From Bacteroidales bacterium UBA1064 (GTDB lineage Bacteria > Bacteroidota > Bacteroidia > Bacteroidales > Tenuifilaceae), in the NCBI GenBank assembly GCA_002316235.1, contig DCDD01000109.1, positions 1 through 17,789 of the forward strand: 17,789 bases of DNA, read 5' to 3'. Position numbers and translations under genes: made by a program. Numbering within the stretch: the stretch's first letter is position 1; every line of letters begins with the position of its first letter. The notes below the pieces were generated by a model. The model was not told the DNA's origin, ran no database searches, and was given only the letters and a program-made list of their open reading frames with translations. Shown here piece after piece: positions 7,835 through 16,090 of this stretch.

Positions 7835-10800
7835 ATGTTTAGAAGAACGTTTTTTCTTTCGCTTTTGTGTATTTCAAATGGCATTTTTGCACAGGATACT
7901 CTGGAGCGTGCAATTTGCTGGAATTACAGGCAAGTACCCACTGCTCAGGCTGAGCAGACCATACTGTGGTTCGATAACGCCGTTTACACAAATCCACAGA
8001 CAATGATTCCTTCTTACTTTGAGCTAATTCCAATCGAGAATAATGGTGCATACAATTCAACACCGGATGTTTTGGTGGCTGACGAGCAATGGGTTTTGGT
8101 GGCTAATGACGAAATGAACCTGTTGCAAGGCGTCAATAACTTTATAAATGAAAGTGTTGACTGCAGAACAGCCATTCAAAGGGGAAGGATGATGATTCAA
8201 CTTACTGTTCCGGCGGTGAGGCTTAATTCTGACAACAAGTTTGAGAAGCTGGTTTCTTTTAAAATTATACTAAAAAGGGCAGAAAAAACAAATGATGAAC
8301 GCAGCTATGCCCCTGCTCGTCTCCAGGTCAAATCGTCGGTGCTAAGTTCCGGTAGCTGGGTAAGGGTTAGCGTTCGGGAGGGTGGTGTATATAAAATTTC
8401 ATACAACGATCTTCAATCTTATGGGCTGTCAAACCTCGAAAATGTTAGCTTATGGGGAAATGGAGGACACTGTCTTCCCTATATGAATAGCGAGCAGGCA
8501 CCTGACGATTTAAATCCAATTCCTATTCTCATGAGTAAGGGTGATGACGGAATTTTTAACCAGGGCGATTACATCCTTTTTTATGCCGAAGGCCCCAAAA
8601 CTATTTCCTACAATGCTACCATGGACATGTGGGAGGAGAAAAGCCATCCTTATGCCCAACAAATTTCATACTTCATCACAACTTCTTTGCCTCAATCAAC
8701 AATTGAAACCATAGAAGAGTCAGCTGCTCCATTAAACCGCACGGCTAATTCATATGATGCATTCTTAACCATTGAAAGAAACGATACCAACATGGTTAAA
8801 TCGGGTAGGGAGTGGTTTGGCGATGTTTTCGATTTAACTACATCCCGAACATATACTACCGACCTTTCCCTACCTGTTGTGGGCTTACCCTTAAAAGTTT
8901 GGCTTAGGGCGGCAGCACGCTCTTCTGTAGCCAGCAACTTTACGGTAAAGGCCAACACAACCACCCTTGGAACTTTGCCTTTAAACAGCGTAGTAATTGG
9001 TGATGAGTACGCCGATGTGGTAGCAGTGAATGAGCAGGTTTACACCTCTGCACTTAACGAAGGCAACCTGACAATCGAATTAACCTATAGTAAACCTAAT
9101 TCTACTGCAACCGGCCTGTTGGATTTTATCACAATAAATACCCGCCAGCAGCTTAAATATAATGGTTCACAGCTGATTTTCAGGGATAAACAATCGGTCG
9201 GAAGCGGCAATATAACGGAATTCAGCATACTTAATTCAAACCAAAATGTTCAGGTTTGGGATATCACTAGTTTCAACCATCCCTACAGGCTCAACTCCAG
9301 GTATTCGGGAGGAGTAGTAGCATTTAAACAGGCCACCGATACCCTACGCCATTTCATTGCTTTTGAACCTGAAAAGGCTAAGACCGTTACTTTTGTTGGA
9401 GCTGTGGCTAACCAGAACATTCATGGAGCTGGACAGCCCGATTTCGTGATAGTAGCCCATCCGCTATTCATGCCACAGGCACAGGAGCTGGCTCAACTTC
9501 ACCGCTCACTTGATGGGCTGGATGTTGTGGTTTTTTCAACTGATGAGGTCTATAACGAATTTTCCTCAGGGAATCCCGATTTGTCGGCTATTCGCAACAT
9601 GATGCGATATTTTTACAGGTGTGCTGCTACAACCGAGCAACAACCCAAGTACCTTCTTTTGTTTGGCGATGGATCATACGATAACCTATCCGACAGGAAT
9701 GGCAACACCAACTATATTCTAACCTACCAGTCGCCACGTTCAATCAACAAAGTTGGTTCGTTTCAGTCCGACGACTACTTTGGGCTGCTCGATGACGAAG
9801 AGGGTGAAGCTGTTGGCCTGCTTGATGTTGGAGTAGGCCGGTTGCCTGTTAGCACTACCGAGCAGGCTAATGCTGTTTTAGCAAAAATTCAGCACTATGT
9901 AAGCGGCAGTAACACTGGTGACTGGCAAAGTAAGCTTTGTTTTATAGGTGATGATGAGGATGGAAATATTCACATGACGGATGCCAACACCCTTGCTGAT
10001 TACCTTTCAACCAGTAATCCAGAATACAACATTCAAAAAATATTTTTTGACGCCTACAGGCAGGAATCTTCATCGGGGGGAGCTAGCTACCCGGAGGTAA
10101 CCAACGCTATAAACACAACGGTGAACAACGGGGTATTCCTTGTAAACTACACGGGGCATGGGAACGAAAGGTGGCTTGCCCACGAGAAAGTGCTGATGCT
10201 ATCTGATGTATCATCATGGAAAAACACAAAACAGCTGCCTCTTTTTGTAACGGCCACCTGCGAGTTTAGCCGGTTCGACGATTACCACCTCACCTCAACC
10301 GGTGAGCAGATTCTACTTTCGCCTGACGGTGGTGGTATTGCCCTGGTTTCAACTACACGTCTGGTTTACTCCAGCCCTAACTTTACTTTAAATTATAAAT
10401 TTATCAACAATCTTTTCAAGTTTAATGAGGACTCAACCTCCCATTACCGCTTAGGCGACCTCATCAAAATATCCAAAAACCTTTCCGGAACGGGTAACAA
10501 CAAGCGCAACTTTACCCTGCTGGGCGATCCGGCTTTAATGCTTCGATACCCCGAACTTGGAGCTGAAATTACCAGCATTAATGGAAAACCTGTTGATGAG
10601 GAGGCCGATACCCTCAAAGCTTTATCGGTTGCAAACCTCTCGGGAAGGATATTTACCCCGATTGGCCAGGTTGCATCAGACTTTAGCGGAAATGCCACCA
10701 TAACTGTTTTTGATAAGAAAAGCGAAATTAAAACGCTGGCAAATGATGGCGGGATGCCAATGACCTTTTTTAGTTGGGACAATGTGCTGTATAAAGGCAG

Positions 10801-11641
10801 AGCTATTGTCAATAACGGATTATTCAGCATTGATTTTGTTGTTCCAAAGGACATTCGCCTATCGTTTGGCACGGGTAGGATAAGTATTTTTGCTGACGAC
10901 TTGGCAAGGGTGGCAATGGGCTACAACGAATCGGTAATTGTTGGCGGGGTTTTCAACTCACCTTATACCGATAACGAAGGACCGGAGATTGACGTTTACC
11001 TTAACGATACACTTTTCAACGGGGGAGGAATATCCGATAGCAGCCCTAAGCTGCTTATCCGGTTAAGGGACGAGAGTGGTATTAATACTTCCGGAATTGG
11101 GATTGGACACGATTTAACGGCAACCCTTACTTCGCCTGGTGGCGATGAGGTTAATGTAATTCTAAACATGTACTACCAGTCCGAACCTAACAGCTACCAG
11201 GAGGGGTATGTTAACTACCAGCTAGCTGACCTTTCCGAAGGAAGATACTGGCTTAGTGTCAAGGCATGGGATACCTATAATAATAGCTCTGAAAAAATTA
11301 TTTCGTTCGTTGTGGTTGGAGCAGGAAACCTTCAGCTGGAAAAATTCTACTCTTACCCTAACCCATTTTCTGAGGGAACATCTTTCTACTTTGAACATAA
11401 CATGCCGGAAGATGAGTTCAACCTTACAATTCAAATTTTTGACGTGGCAGGACGGCTGGTTAGCACAATTACACAGTCACAGGCTTACTCTGGGGGATAC
11501 CGGGTTGGACCTATTTACTGGAATGGAACTGACAGCAGGGGAAGTCGGCTTGGAAGGGGCATATACATCTGCCGCTTATCCGTTAAAACTTCTAGCGGAT
11601 ATGCAGCCAGCTTACAGCATAAACTTGTCATTTTGAGGTAA
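7835..11641 (+). CDS. porU: Type IX secretion system sortase PorU
   Basis: Cell-surface C25-family cysteine peptidase that removes the C-terminal signal (CTD) of T9SS cargo and joins the cargo to the A-LPS-type anchor. The product from ATG 7835 is 1268 residues (ATG 7829 is equally possible). A signal peptide ends near GIFAQ. A long beta-rich N-terminal part is followed by the gingipain-like domain, about residues 535-905. Its catalytic His is in NYTGHGNERW (His775), its nucleophile in FVTATCEFSRFDD (Cys809), and it ends with the typical LLGDPALML. The last ~100 residues (SYPNPFS from 1173, then IFDVAGRLV and RLGRGIYICRL) form a T9SS CTD-like domain, as in known PorU. A TTTATTTG box at 7799-7806 is a weak promoter candidate. 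porV follows after 75 bases. Confidence 0.95.
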   Translation: MFRRTFFLSLLCISNGIFAQDTLERAICWNYRQVPTAQAEQTILWFDNAVYTNPQTMIPSYFELIPIENNGAYNSTPDVLVADEQWVLVANDEMNLLQGVNNFINESVDCRTAIQRGRMMIQLTVPAVRLNSDNKFEKLVSFKIILKRAEKTNDERSYAPARLQVKSSVLSSGSWVRVSVREGGVYKISYNDLQSYGLSNLENVSLWGNGGHCLPYMNSEQAPDDLNPIPILMSKGDDGIFNQGDYILFYAEGPKTISYNATMDMWEEKSHPYAQQISYFITTSLPQSTIETIEESAAPLNRTANSYDAFLTIERNDTNMVKSGREWFGDVFDLTTSRTYTTDLSLPVVGLPLKVWLRAAARSSVASNFTVKANTTTLGTLPLNSVVIGDEYADVVAVNEQVYTSALNEGNLTIELTYSKPNSTATGLLDFITINTRQQLKYNGSQLIFRDKQSVGSGNITEFSILNSNQNVQVWDITSFNHPYRLNSRYSGGVVAFKQATDTLRHFIAFEPEKAKTVTFVGAVANQNIHGAGQPDFVIVAHPLFMPQAQELAQLHRSLDGLDVVVFSTDEVYNEFSSGNPDLSAIRNMMRYFYRCAATTEQQPKYLLLFGDGSYDNLSDRNGNTNYILTYQSPRSINKVGSFQSDDYFGLLDDEEGEAVGLLDVGVGRLPVSTTEQANAVLAKIQHYVSGSNTGDWQSKLCFIGDDEDGNIHMTDANTLADYLSTSNPEYNIQKIFFDAYRQESSSGGASYPEVTNAINTTVNNGVFLVNYTGHGNERWLAHEKVLMLSDVSSWKNTKQLPLFVTATCEFSRFDDYHLTSTGEQILLSPDGGGIALVSTTRLVYSSPNFTLNYKFINNLFKFNEDSTSHYRLGDLIKISKNLSGTGNNKRNFTLLGDPALMLRYPELGAEITSINGKPVDEEADTLKALSVANLSGRIFTPIGQVASDFSGNATITVFDKKSEIKTLANDGGMPMTFFSWDNVLYKGRAIVNNGLFSIDFVVPKDIRLSFGTGRISIFADDLARVAMGYNESVIVGGVFNSPYTDNEGPEIDVYLNDTLFNGGGISDSSPKLLIRLRDESGINTSGIGIGHDLTATLTSPGGDEVNVILNMYYQSEPNSYQEGYVNYQLADLSEGRYWLSVKAWDTYNNSSEKIISFVVVGAGNLQLEKFYSYPNPFSEGTSFYFEHNMPEDEFNLTIQIFDVAGRLVSTITQSQAYSGGYRVGPIYWNGTDSRGSRLGRGIYICRLSVKTSSGYAASLQHKLVILR

Positions 11642-11689
11642 AATATAATTCCGAGTTTTACGTTCGCTAGAATATATTTCACAATCAGC

Positions 11690-11697
11690 TAAATTTG
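11690..11697 (+). promoter_or_regulatory. Candidate porV -7 element (TAAATTTG)
   Basis: TAAATTTG fits TAnnTTTG exactly and lies 19 bases before the porV ATG. The best -33 candidate is TTCG at 11663-11666, 23 bases upstream. No terminator follows porU, so read-through from porU is also possible. Confidence 0.5.
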
Positions 11698-11716
11698 CAC
11701 CTAAAATTTATATCAG

Positions 11717-12934
11717 ATGCGTAGAATACTGTTTACACTTCTTTCTTTTGTTGGCTTCATTTTTTTTTCACAAGTCTCAAGTGCACAGTTCGATAGCACT
11801 GTTTCGCTTACCGGCGGACTGAACGCTCTCAAGATTGCCGTTCCTTTTCTAACTATTGCACCCGATTCAAGAGCTGGCGGAATGGGCGATGCTGGTGTTG
11901 CCACTTCACCCGATATCAACTCCCAGCACTGGAATCCGGCTAAGTTCCCATTTATCGAAAGTAAAAAATGGGGTGTTGCCTTTTCCTATACCCCTTGGCT
12001 TAGAAATTTGGTGAATGATATCAACCTTACCTACCTCACCGGTTACTACCAGGTGGACAAGATGCAGGCCATCAGCAGCTCGCTGCTATACTTCGCCATG
12101 GGCGAAATCCAGTTTACTACCGACAACCCCAATGACCCCCCGGTTAAATTTTTCAACCCTAACGAGTTTGCCATTGACATTGCTTACTCCCGCAAATTTT
12201 CCGATTACATTTCGGGTGCTATTGCCTTCAGGTACATCCGTTCCGACTTGAGCGGTGGCTACTCGCAACCCGGGCAAGCCTCGGCTAAAGCTGGAACTTC
12301 CTTTGCAGCCGATATTGCTATGTACTATCAACATCCTGTAAAGCTAAGCGATAAATTTGGGCAAATGGCTTTTGGTTTCAACATCTCCAACATCGGCACA
12401 AAACTTTCATACAGCGATGACCCCATGAAGGATTTTATACCGATTAACTTGCGGCTTGGGGGAAGGTTGACCATGGATATCGACAGCTACAACTCATTCT
12501 CCTTTACTGTAGATGCCAATAAACTACTGGTTCCAACTCCACCCGTTTACGGAGTTGTAGATGAGCAAACAGTAATAGTTAAGGGGATGAACCCCAACGT
12601 GTCCGTCGTACAGGGAATGCTACAATCGTTCTACGATGCCCCTGGTGGTTTTAAAGAGGAGCTGAACGAAATTTACTATGCTACAGGCATTGAGTACTGG
12701 TATGCCCGTCAGTTTGCCCTTAGAGCAGGGTATTTTTATGAGAATGAAAATAAGGGTAACCGTAAGTACTTTACTGTTGGTGCAGGGCTGAAGTACAACA
12801 TCTTTAATATTGATTTTTCCTACCTTATTCCGACCGGTGGATTTAACAGCCCAATGGCAAACACGGTTAGGTTTTCGCTATCCTTTGACTTTGAGGCTAC
12901 ACGTATGCGTGGCCAAAAAGTCAACAACAACTAG
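11717..12934 (+). CDS. porV: Type IX secretion system outer-membrane channel protein PorV (LptO)
   Basis: FadL-like 14-strand outer-membrane barrel that collects folded T9SS cargo from the SprA/Sov translocon and passes it to PorU in the attachment complex. The 405 residues begin with a signal peptide cleaved near SSAQ (residues 21-24). The mature N terminus then carries the characteristic ALKIAVPFLTIAPDSRAGGM and GDAGVATSPD...HWNPAKF. Strand-like stretches continue to a barrel-type end, VRFSLSFDFEA. Length and motifs fit PorV rather than the shorter paralog PorQ. It follows porU by 75 bases, and ispF starts three bases after its stop, so porV, ispF and the CoA-binding gene are very likely one transcript. 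It is the third T9SS component of the cluster. Confidence 0.95.
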   Translation: MRRILFTLLSFVGFIFFSQVSSAQFDSTVSLTGGLNALKIAVPFLTIAPDSRAGGMGDAGVATSPDINSQHWNPAKFPFIESKKWGVAFSYTPWLRNLVNDINLTYLTGYYQVDKMQAISSSLLYFAMGEIQFTTDNPNDPPVKFFNPNEFAIDIAYSRKFSDYISGAIAFRYIRSDLSGGYSQPGQASAKAGTSFAADIAMYYQHPVKLSDKFGQMAFGFNISNIGTKLSYSDDPMKDFIPINLRLGGRLTMDIDSYNSFSFTVDANKLLVPTPPVYGVVDEQTVIVKGMNPNVSVVQGMLQSFYDAPGGFKEELNEIYYATGIEYWYARQFALRAGYFYENENKGNRKYFTVGAGLKYNIFNIDFSYLIPTGGFNSPMANTVRFSLSFDFEATRMRGQKVNNN

Positions 12935-12937
12935 CCC

Positions 12938-13417
12938 ATGAAAGTTAGAGTGGGATTTGGCTATGATGTTCATAAGCTGGAGAGCAACACCCCTTTCCAC
13001 CTGGGTGGAATATTTATCGAGCATTCTAAAGGAGCAGTAGGCCATTCTGATGCTGACGTGCTTATCCATGCTATTTGTGATGCCATGCTAGGCGCAGCAA
13101 ACCTCAGGGACATTGGCTACCATTTTTCCGACACTAACCCCAACTTAAAGGGTATTGATAGCAAAATTTTGCTTGCTGAAACCCTAAAACTACTTGATAG
13201 CAAGGGTTTCAGGGTAGTTAACATTGATTCGGTAGTGTGTCTCCAACGCCCTAAGCTTATGGACATCATTCCCAACATGCAGCTAACCCTGGCATCCGTC
13301 CTTAAAATGGACATGGAGGATATTTCTATTAAGGCCACAACCACCGAAAAGTTGGGATTTGTTGGAAATGAAGAGGGCGTTACTGCCTATGCCGTTGTCC
13401 TGATTCAAAAGGATTGA
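12938..13417 (+). CDS. ispF: 2-C-methyl-D-erythritol 2,4-cyclodiphosphate synthase
   Basis: Cytoplasmic homotrimeric zinc enzyme of the MEP isoprenoid pathway. It converts 4-diphosphocytidyl-2-C-methyl-D-erythritol 2-phosphate to the 2,4-cyclodiphosphate with loss of CMP. The 159-residue length is typical. Zinc ligands Asp10 and His12 lie in GFGYDVH, and the third, His44, in GHSDADVLIHAICDAMLGA. IGYHFSDTNP (59-68) and the CDP/phosphate-binding loop TTTEKLGF (134-141) are intact. The gene begins three bases after the porV stop without a promoter or terminator between, so its expression should depend on the porV transcript. The next gene begins five bases after its stop. Confidence 0.97.
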   Translation: MKVRVGFGYDVHKLESNTPFHLGGIFIEHSKGAVGHSDADVLIHAICDAMLGAANLRDIGYHFSDTNPNLKGIDSKILLAETLKLLDSKGFRVVNIDSVVCLQRPKLMDIIPNMQLTLASVLKMDMEDISIKATTTEKLGFVGNEEGVTAYAVVLIQKD

Positions 13418-13422
13418 CCCAC

Positions 13423-13812
13423 ATGGTACCTGAAAATGCAGAAACGTTTTCTACCCTTGTTCTGGGGGCCAGCTGTAAAGCAGGGAGGTTTTCCTATCTG
13501 GCCATTAAAAGTCTTGTGAAACACGGGGTTAGGGTCTATGCAATTGGCTCGAGGCCATGCTTTGTTGACGGAGTTCAAGTACATGCAGAAAAAATTAACC
13601 TCACCAACCTCCATACGGTGACCCTTTACCTGAACAGTCAAAATCAGACAACCTACTACGACTATATTTTAAGCCTAAAACCCAAACGGATTATTTTTAA
13701 TCCCGGTGCTGAAAACCCCGAGCTGGTGAGATTAGCACATGAAAACAGAATAGACTATGTTTTTGGTTGCACCTTAGTTATGCTTAACGATGGGAGTTTT
13801 TTTAAATCATAG
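13423..13812 (+). CDS. CoA-binding domain protein (YccU-like, pfam13380 type)
   Basis: Small cytoplasmic single-domain Rossmann-fold protein of the CoA_binding_2 family, whose members bind CoA or nucleotides but mostly have no known enzyme role. The 129-residue protein shows the N-terminal TLVLGASCKAGRFSYLA loop, VRVYAIGSRP, VTLYLN, YYDYILSLKPKRIIFNPGAENPE and the C-terminal GCTLVML, all typical of the family. The frame can be extended three codons to a TTG at 13414, overlapping ispF, but the ATG at 13423 aligns better with homologues beginning just before the first strand and leaves a five-base gap to ispF. It is the last gene of the probable porV-ispF transcript. A link to isoprenoid or secretion function is not evident. 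Confidence 0.88.
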   Translation: MVPENAETFSTLVLGASCKAGRFSYLAIKSLVKHGVRVYAIGSRPCFVDGVQVHAEKINLTNLHTVTLYLNSQNQTTYYDYILSLKPKRIIFNPGAENPELVRLAHENRIDYVFGCTLVMLNDGSFFKS

Positions 13813-13970
13813 ATTCCCATTAAACATTCTGCAGCAACCCTGCTGGCAAATTCCATGCTACTAATTATTAAAATTGATAAATAACTTAATTTCAGCTATT
13901 TACGAATAGCACTTGCCAAGGAGAAAAGCCATGTTTTTAAAATTTTGTTAAAATATTTATGTTTTTTTAA

Positions 13971-13999
13971 TACATAAGCTTAAAACTTATGTAAATTTG
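13971..13999 (+). promoter_or_regulatory. Promoter/operator of the lipoprotein gene: inverted repeat overlapping a TAAATTTG box
   Basis: TACATAAG (13971-13978) and CTTATGTA (13986-13993) are perfect 8-base arms with a seven-base spacer, and the right arm runs into the -7-type box TAAATTTG (13992-13999). No TTTG lies at the right distance upstream. Transcription from here would give a leader of about 55 bases before the ATG at 14059. The arms may bind a regulator that stands in for the missing -33 box; this is inference. The rest of the 13813-14058 gap holds nothing recognised beyond a small hairpin at 13832-13845. Confidence 0.5.
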
Positions 14000-14058
14000 C
14001 ATCGGTAAATAACAATTACCAATAGATATTTAACTTCATTAACCCAAACAATTCGATT

Positions 14059-14652
14059 ATGAAAAAGACAGTTTTACTAGGATTCGCAGCCTTAAGCATG
14101 GTTGCAGTTCTTTCTGGTTGTGGCAAGGTGCCCCAGGAGAAAATTGATGCTGCCAATGCAGCTATTGACTCTGCCAAAATGGTTGAAGCTGATGTATATG
14201 TTGCAGCCGATTTTGCAGCAGTTCAAGATTCGATGAGCGCTGTTATGGCCGACATCGAAGTTCAAAAATCCAAACTTTTCAAGAAATTTGGACCTGCTAA
14301 CGAAAAGCTTGACAGAATTCTGAGCCAGGCTCATCAGATTCAAGCTAACGCCGTTACCAAGAAGCAGGAAGTTAAGGTAGAAGTTGAAGGTTTAATGACC
14401 GAAGTAACCACCTTAATCGACCAGGACAAAACTTTGATGAAAAAAGCTCCTCGTGGAAAGGAAGGCGCTGCTGTTCTTGAACAAATCAAAACCGAAATTG
14501 CCGCTATCGAAGCTAGCGTTGCTGAAGCCAAAACAATGTACGACAATGGAAAGTACATGGATGCTTCCAACAAGCTGAAAGCTGCTAAGGATAGCGCTAC
14601 TAAAATCAACACCGAACTTACCGATGCTATTGCTAAGGTAAAAAAGAGATAG
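14059..14652 (+). CDS. Small helical outer-envelope lipoprotein of unknown function
   Basis: I do not recognise a named family with certainty. The 197-residue protein has a type II signal peptide ending in LSGC (lipidated Cys21). The rest is almost purely alpha-helical, rich in Ala, Lys, Glu and Asp, with low aromatic content, and it ends in a basic tail, AIAKVKKR. The motif AKTMYDNGKYMDASNKLKAA (157-176) and the overall helical layout resemble the N-terminal half of the L,D-transpeptidase encoded next (AQLYFERGEYLSAQDK, 161-176), suggesting a shared domain. It has its own promoter region and a strong terminator, so it is probably transcribed alone and possibly at a high level. By position it is likely an envelope protein working with the transpeptidases; an Lpp-like spacer between outer membrane and peptidoglycan is one possibility. 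Confidence 0.85.
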   Translation: MKKTVLLGFAALSMVAVLSGCGKVPQEKIDAANAAIDSAKMVEADVYVAADFAAVQDSMSAVMADIEVQKSKLFKKFGPANEKLDRILSQAHQIQANAVTKKQEVKVEVEGLMTEVTTLIDQDKTLMKKAPRGKEGAAVLEQIKTEIAAIEASVAEAKTMYDNGKYMDASNKLKAAKDSATKINTELTDAIAKVKKR

Positions 14653-14669
14653 TATAATTCGATTTTCCG

Positions 14670-14702
14670 AAACCCCGAGGTTGCTAAACTTCGGGGTTTT
14701 TT
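14670..14702 (+). terminator. Strong intrinsic terminator after the lipoprotein gene
   Basis: CCCCGAGGTT (14673-14682) pairs with AACTTCGGGG (14687-14696) around the loop GCTA, with one G-T wobble. Flanking AAA/TTT extends the stem, and six T follow. It begins 18 bases after the stop and separates the lipoprotein from the transpeptidase operon. Confidence 0.93.
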
Positions 14703-14776
14703 ATAGGCTATTCTTATTTAGTTACCATGTTTTAATTTTGGACGAGGATTTTCACCTCAACGAATATGCTAGTAAT

Positions 14777-14813
14777 ATTGATAGATTAGCCAATGTATGC
14801 TAATTTTGCATAC
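14777..14813 (+). promoter_or_regulatory. Candidate promoter of the L,D-transpeptidase operon with an inverted repeat around the -7 box
   Basis: ATTG (14777-14780), a 20-base spacer and TAATTTTG (14801-14808) match the phylum consensus with one mismatch in the -33 box. The inverted repeat GTATGC (14795-14800) / GCATAC (14808-14813) brackets the -7 box, placing a possible operator on the promoter. The leader to the ATG at 14939 would be about 125 bases. It is A/T-rich and shows no clear structure. Confidence 0.55.
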
Positions 14814-14938
14814 TGTAACTGATGGTTTTTACATAGTGGCTTGTTCATGTTGCTCGGAAATAGTTGGTTTACTTAGGTTTTATAAATCATTTTTCTATAA
14901 CCTAATTTATTCGTTATCAGCCTATTAAATAGGAGTTT

Positions 14939-16084
14939 ATGAGTAGAAAATCGAAAAGAATAGCTGTTATTATACTGGCGAGTTTGGTCGTGGCTACCGG
15001 CATTTCTGTGCTATTCTACAAGTTAATACCTGAACCTCCGATTGGAGATGTTGACTATGCCCGTTTATGCCTGCAGCAAGCCTCCAAGAGTAAAGCACAG
15101 AGCTACTCTAAAAAAAGTTTTAAACAAGCCAAGGCCGACTACGATTCTGCCATGAAGTGCTGGCAAAAGGAAAATGAAAAGTTTATCCTGTTCCGTGACT
15201 ATTCCATGGTTGCAAAACTTGCCCAAAAATCGGCGAAAGAGGCAAGAAATGCCATGAACAATTCCCAAAACTTAAGGAAGAACATGGTTGTAGCTGTTAA
15301 GGATAAAATTGAACTCCTGAATGGCCTGATACTAAATGTAAATGAGCTTTTCAACAGGGTGCCACTTCCCCAGGAGGTAAGGGATAAGATTTCACGGGGG
15401 AAGCTGCTGCTTAAGGAAGCCCAGCTATATTTTGAAAGGGGTGAGTACCTGTCAGCCCAGGACAAAATTGTTCTTGCAGAAGATATGCTCATGTCATCCT
15501 ACAATAGAACACTTGACGACTTGGAAGAGTACTTTAACTCCCAACCATACTGGCGTAAGCTGGTAAATAGCACCATTGAGAACTCTGCAAAAACCAACGG
15601 AAACGCCATTATTATTGATAAGTTTGCCCGAAAACTTTATATCTACCAGTCGGGTGTGAAAAAACTTGAGTTTGAAGCTGAGTTTGGTAAAAACTGGATG
15701 GGTAGAAAAAGGCTTAAAGGCGATAAGGCAACCCCTGAGGGTATTTACCTTGTAAAAACCAAAATCCCCCAGAATAAAACGAAGTACTACAGGGCTCTTC
15801 TCTTAAACTACCCGAACAATGACGATGTTGAAATGTTTAGAAGGGAAAAGCAGCAAGGTAAACTTCCTGCAAATGCTCAAATCGGCGGCTTAATTGAAAT
15901 TCATGGTAACGGCGGTAAGGGAACAGACTGGACTGACGGATGCATTGCTCTTAGTGATAATGATATGCTTAAGGTTTACAACTTTATTCAGGTTGGAACA
16001 CCGGTTGTTATTGTAGGCTCTTTAGCCGATTTTAAAAGCATTACCGAAAATTTCAAGTTGAGAAAACATACAGAAAGGAGCTAA
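14939..16084 (+). CDS. Membrane-anchored L,D-transpeptidase (YkuD) with N-terminal helical domain and variant TDGC active site
   Basis: Predicted periplasmic YkuD-fold enzyme acting on peptidoglycan stem peptides, either forming 3-3 or protein-peptidoglycan bonds or cleaving them. The 381 residues comprise a short basic N terminus and one membrane helix (about 8-28), a helical domain (about 38-200) and the YkuD domain (about 221-360). The latter starts at NAIIIDKFARKLYIYQSG and contains GDKATPEGIY. Its active-site region is EIHGNGGKGTDWTDGCIALS, with His322 and nucleophile Cys335. The usual [ST]HGC is TDGC here, so the second conserved His is Asp333. An AGGAG stands three bases before the ATG, unusually strong for this phylum though closely spaced. 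The next gene starts six bases after the stop. The helical domain resembles the upstream lipoprotein. Whether it is a ligase or a hydrolase is open. Confidence 0.9.
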   Translation: MSRKSKRIAVIILASLVVATGISVLFYKLIPEPPIGDVDYARLCLQQASKSKAQSYSKKSFKQAKADYDSAMKCWQKENEKFILFRDYSMVAKLAQKSAKEARNAMNNSQNLRKNMVVAVKDKIELLNGLILNVNELFNRVPLPQEVRDKISRGKLLLKEAQLYFERGEYLSAQDKIVLAEDMLMSSYNRTLDDLEEYFNSQPYWRKLVNSTIENSAKTNGNAIIIDKFARKLYIYQSGVKKLEFEAEFGKNWMGRKRLKGDKATPEGIYLVKTKIPQNKTKYYRALLLNYPNNDDVEMFRREKQQGKLPANAQIGGLIEIHGNGGKGTDWTDGCIALSDNDMLKVYNFIQVGTPVVIVGSLADFKSITENFKLRKHTERS

Positions 16085-16090
16085 TTATAT

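Noticed and set aside
13414..13422. TTG start for the CoA-binding protein overlapping ispF
   Set aside because: The ATG at 13423 is in frame and fits the family N terminus; nothing favours the TTG.
13832..13845. CAGCA-ACCC-TGCTG hairpin as terminator of the porV-ispF transcript
   Set aside because: A five-base-pair stem with no T-tract after it is not a convincing intrinsic terminator.
13918..13951. AAGGAG followed by a six-codon frame (ATG at 13931), a possible leader peptide
   Set aside because: It lies upstream of the likely transcription start of the lipoprotein gene, encodes no meaningful run of regulatory codons and has no attenuator hairpin after it.
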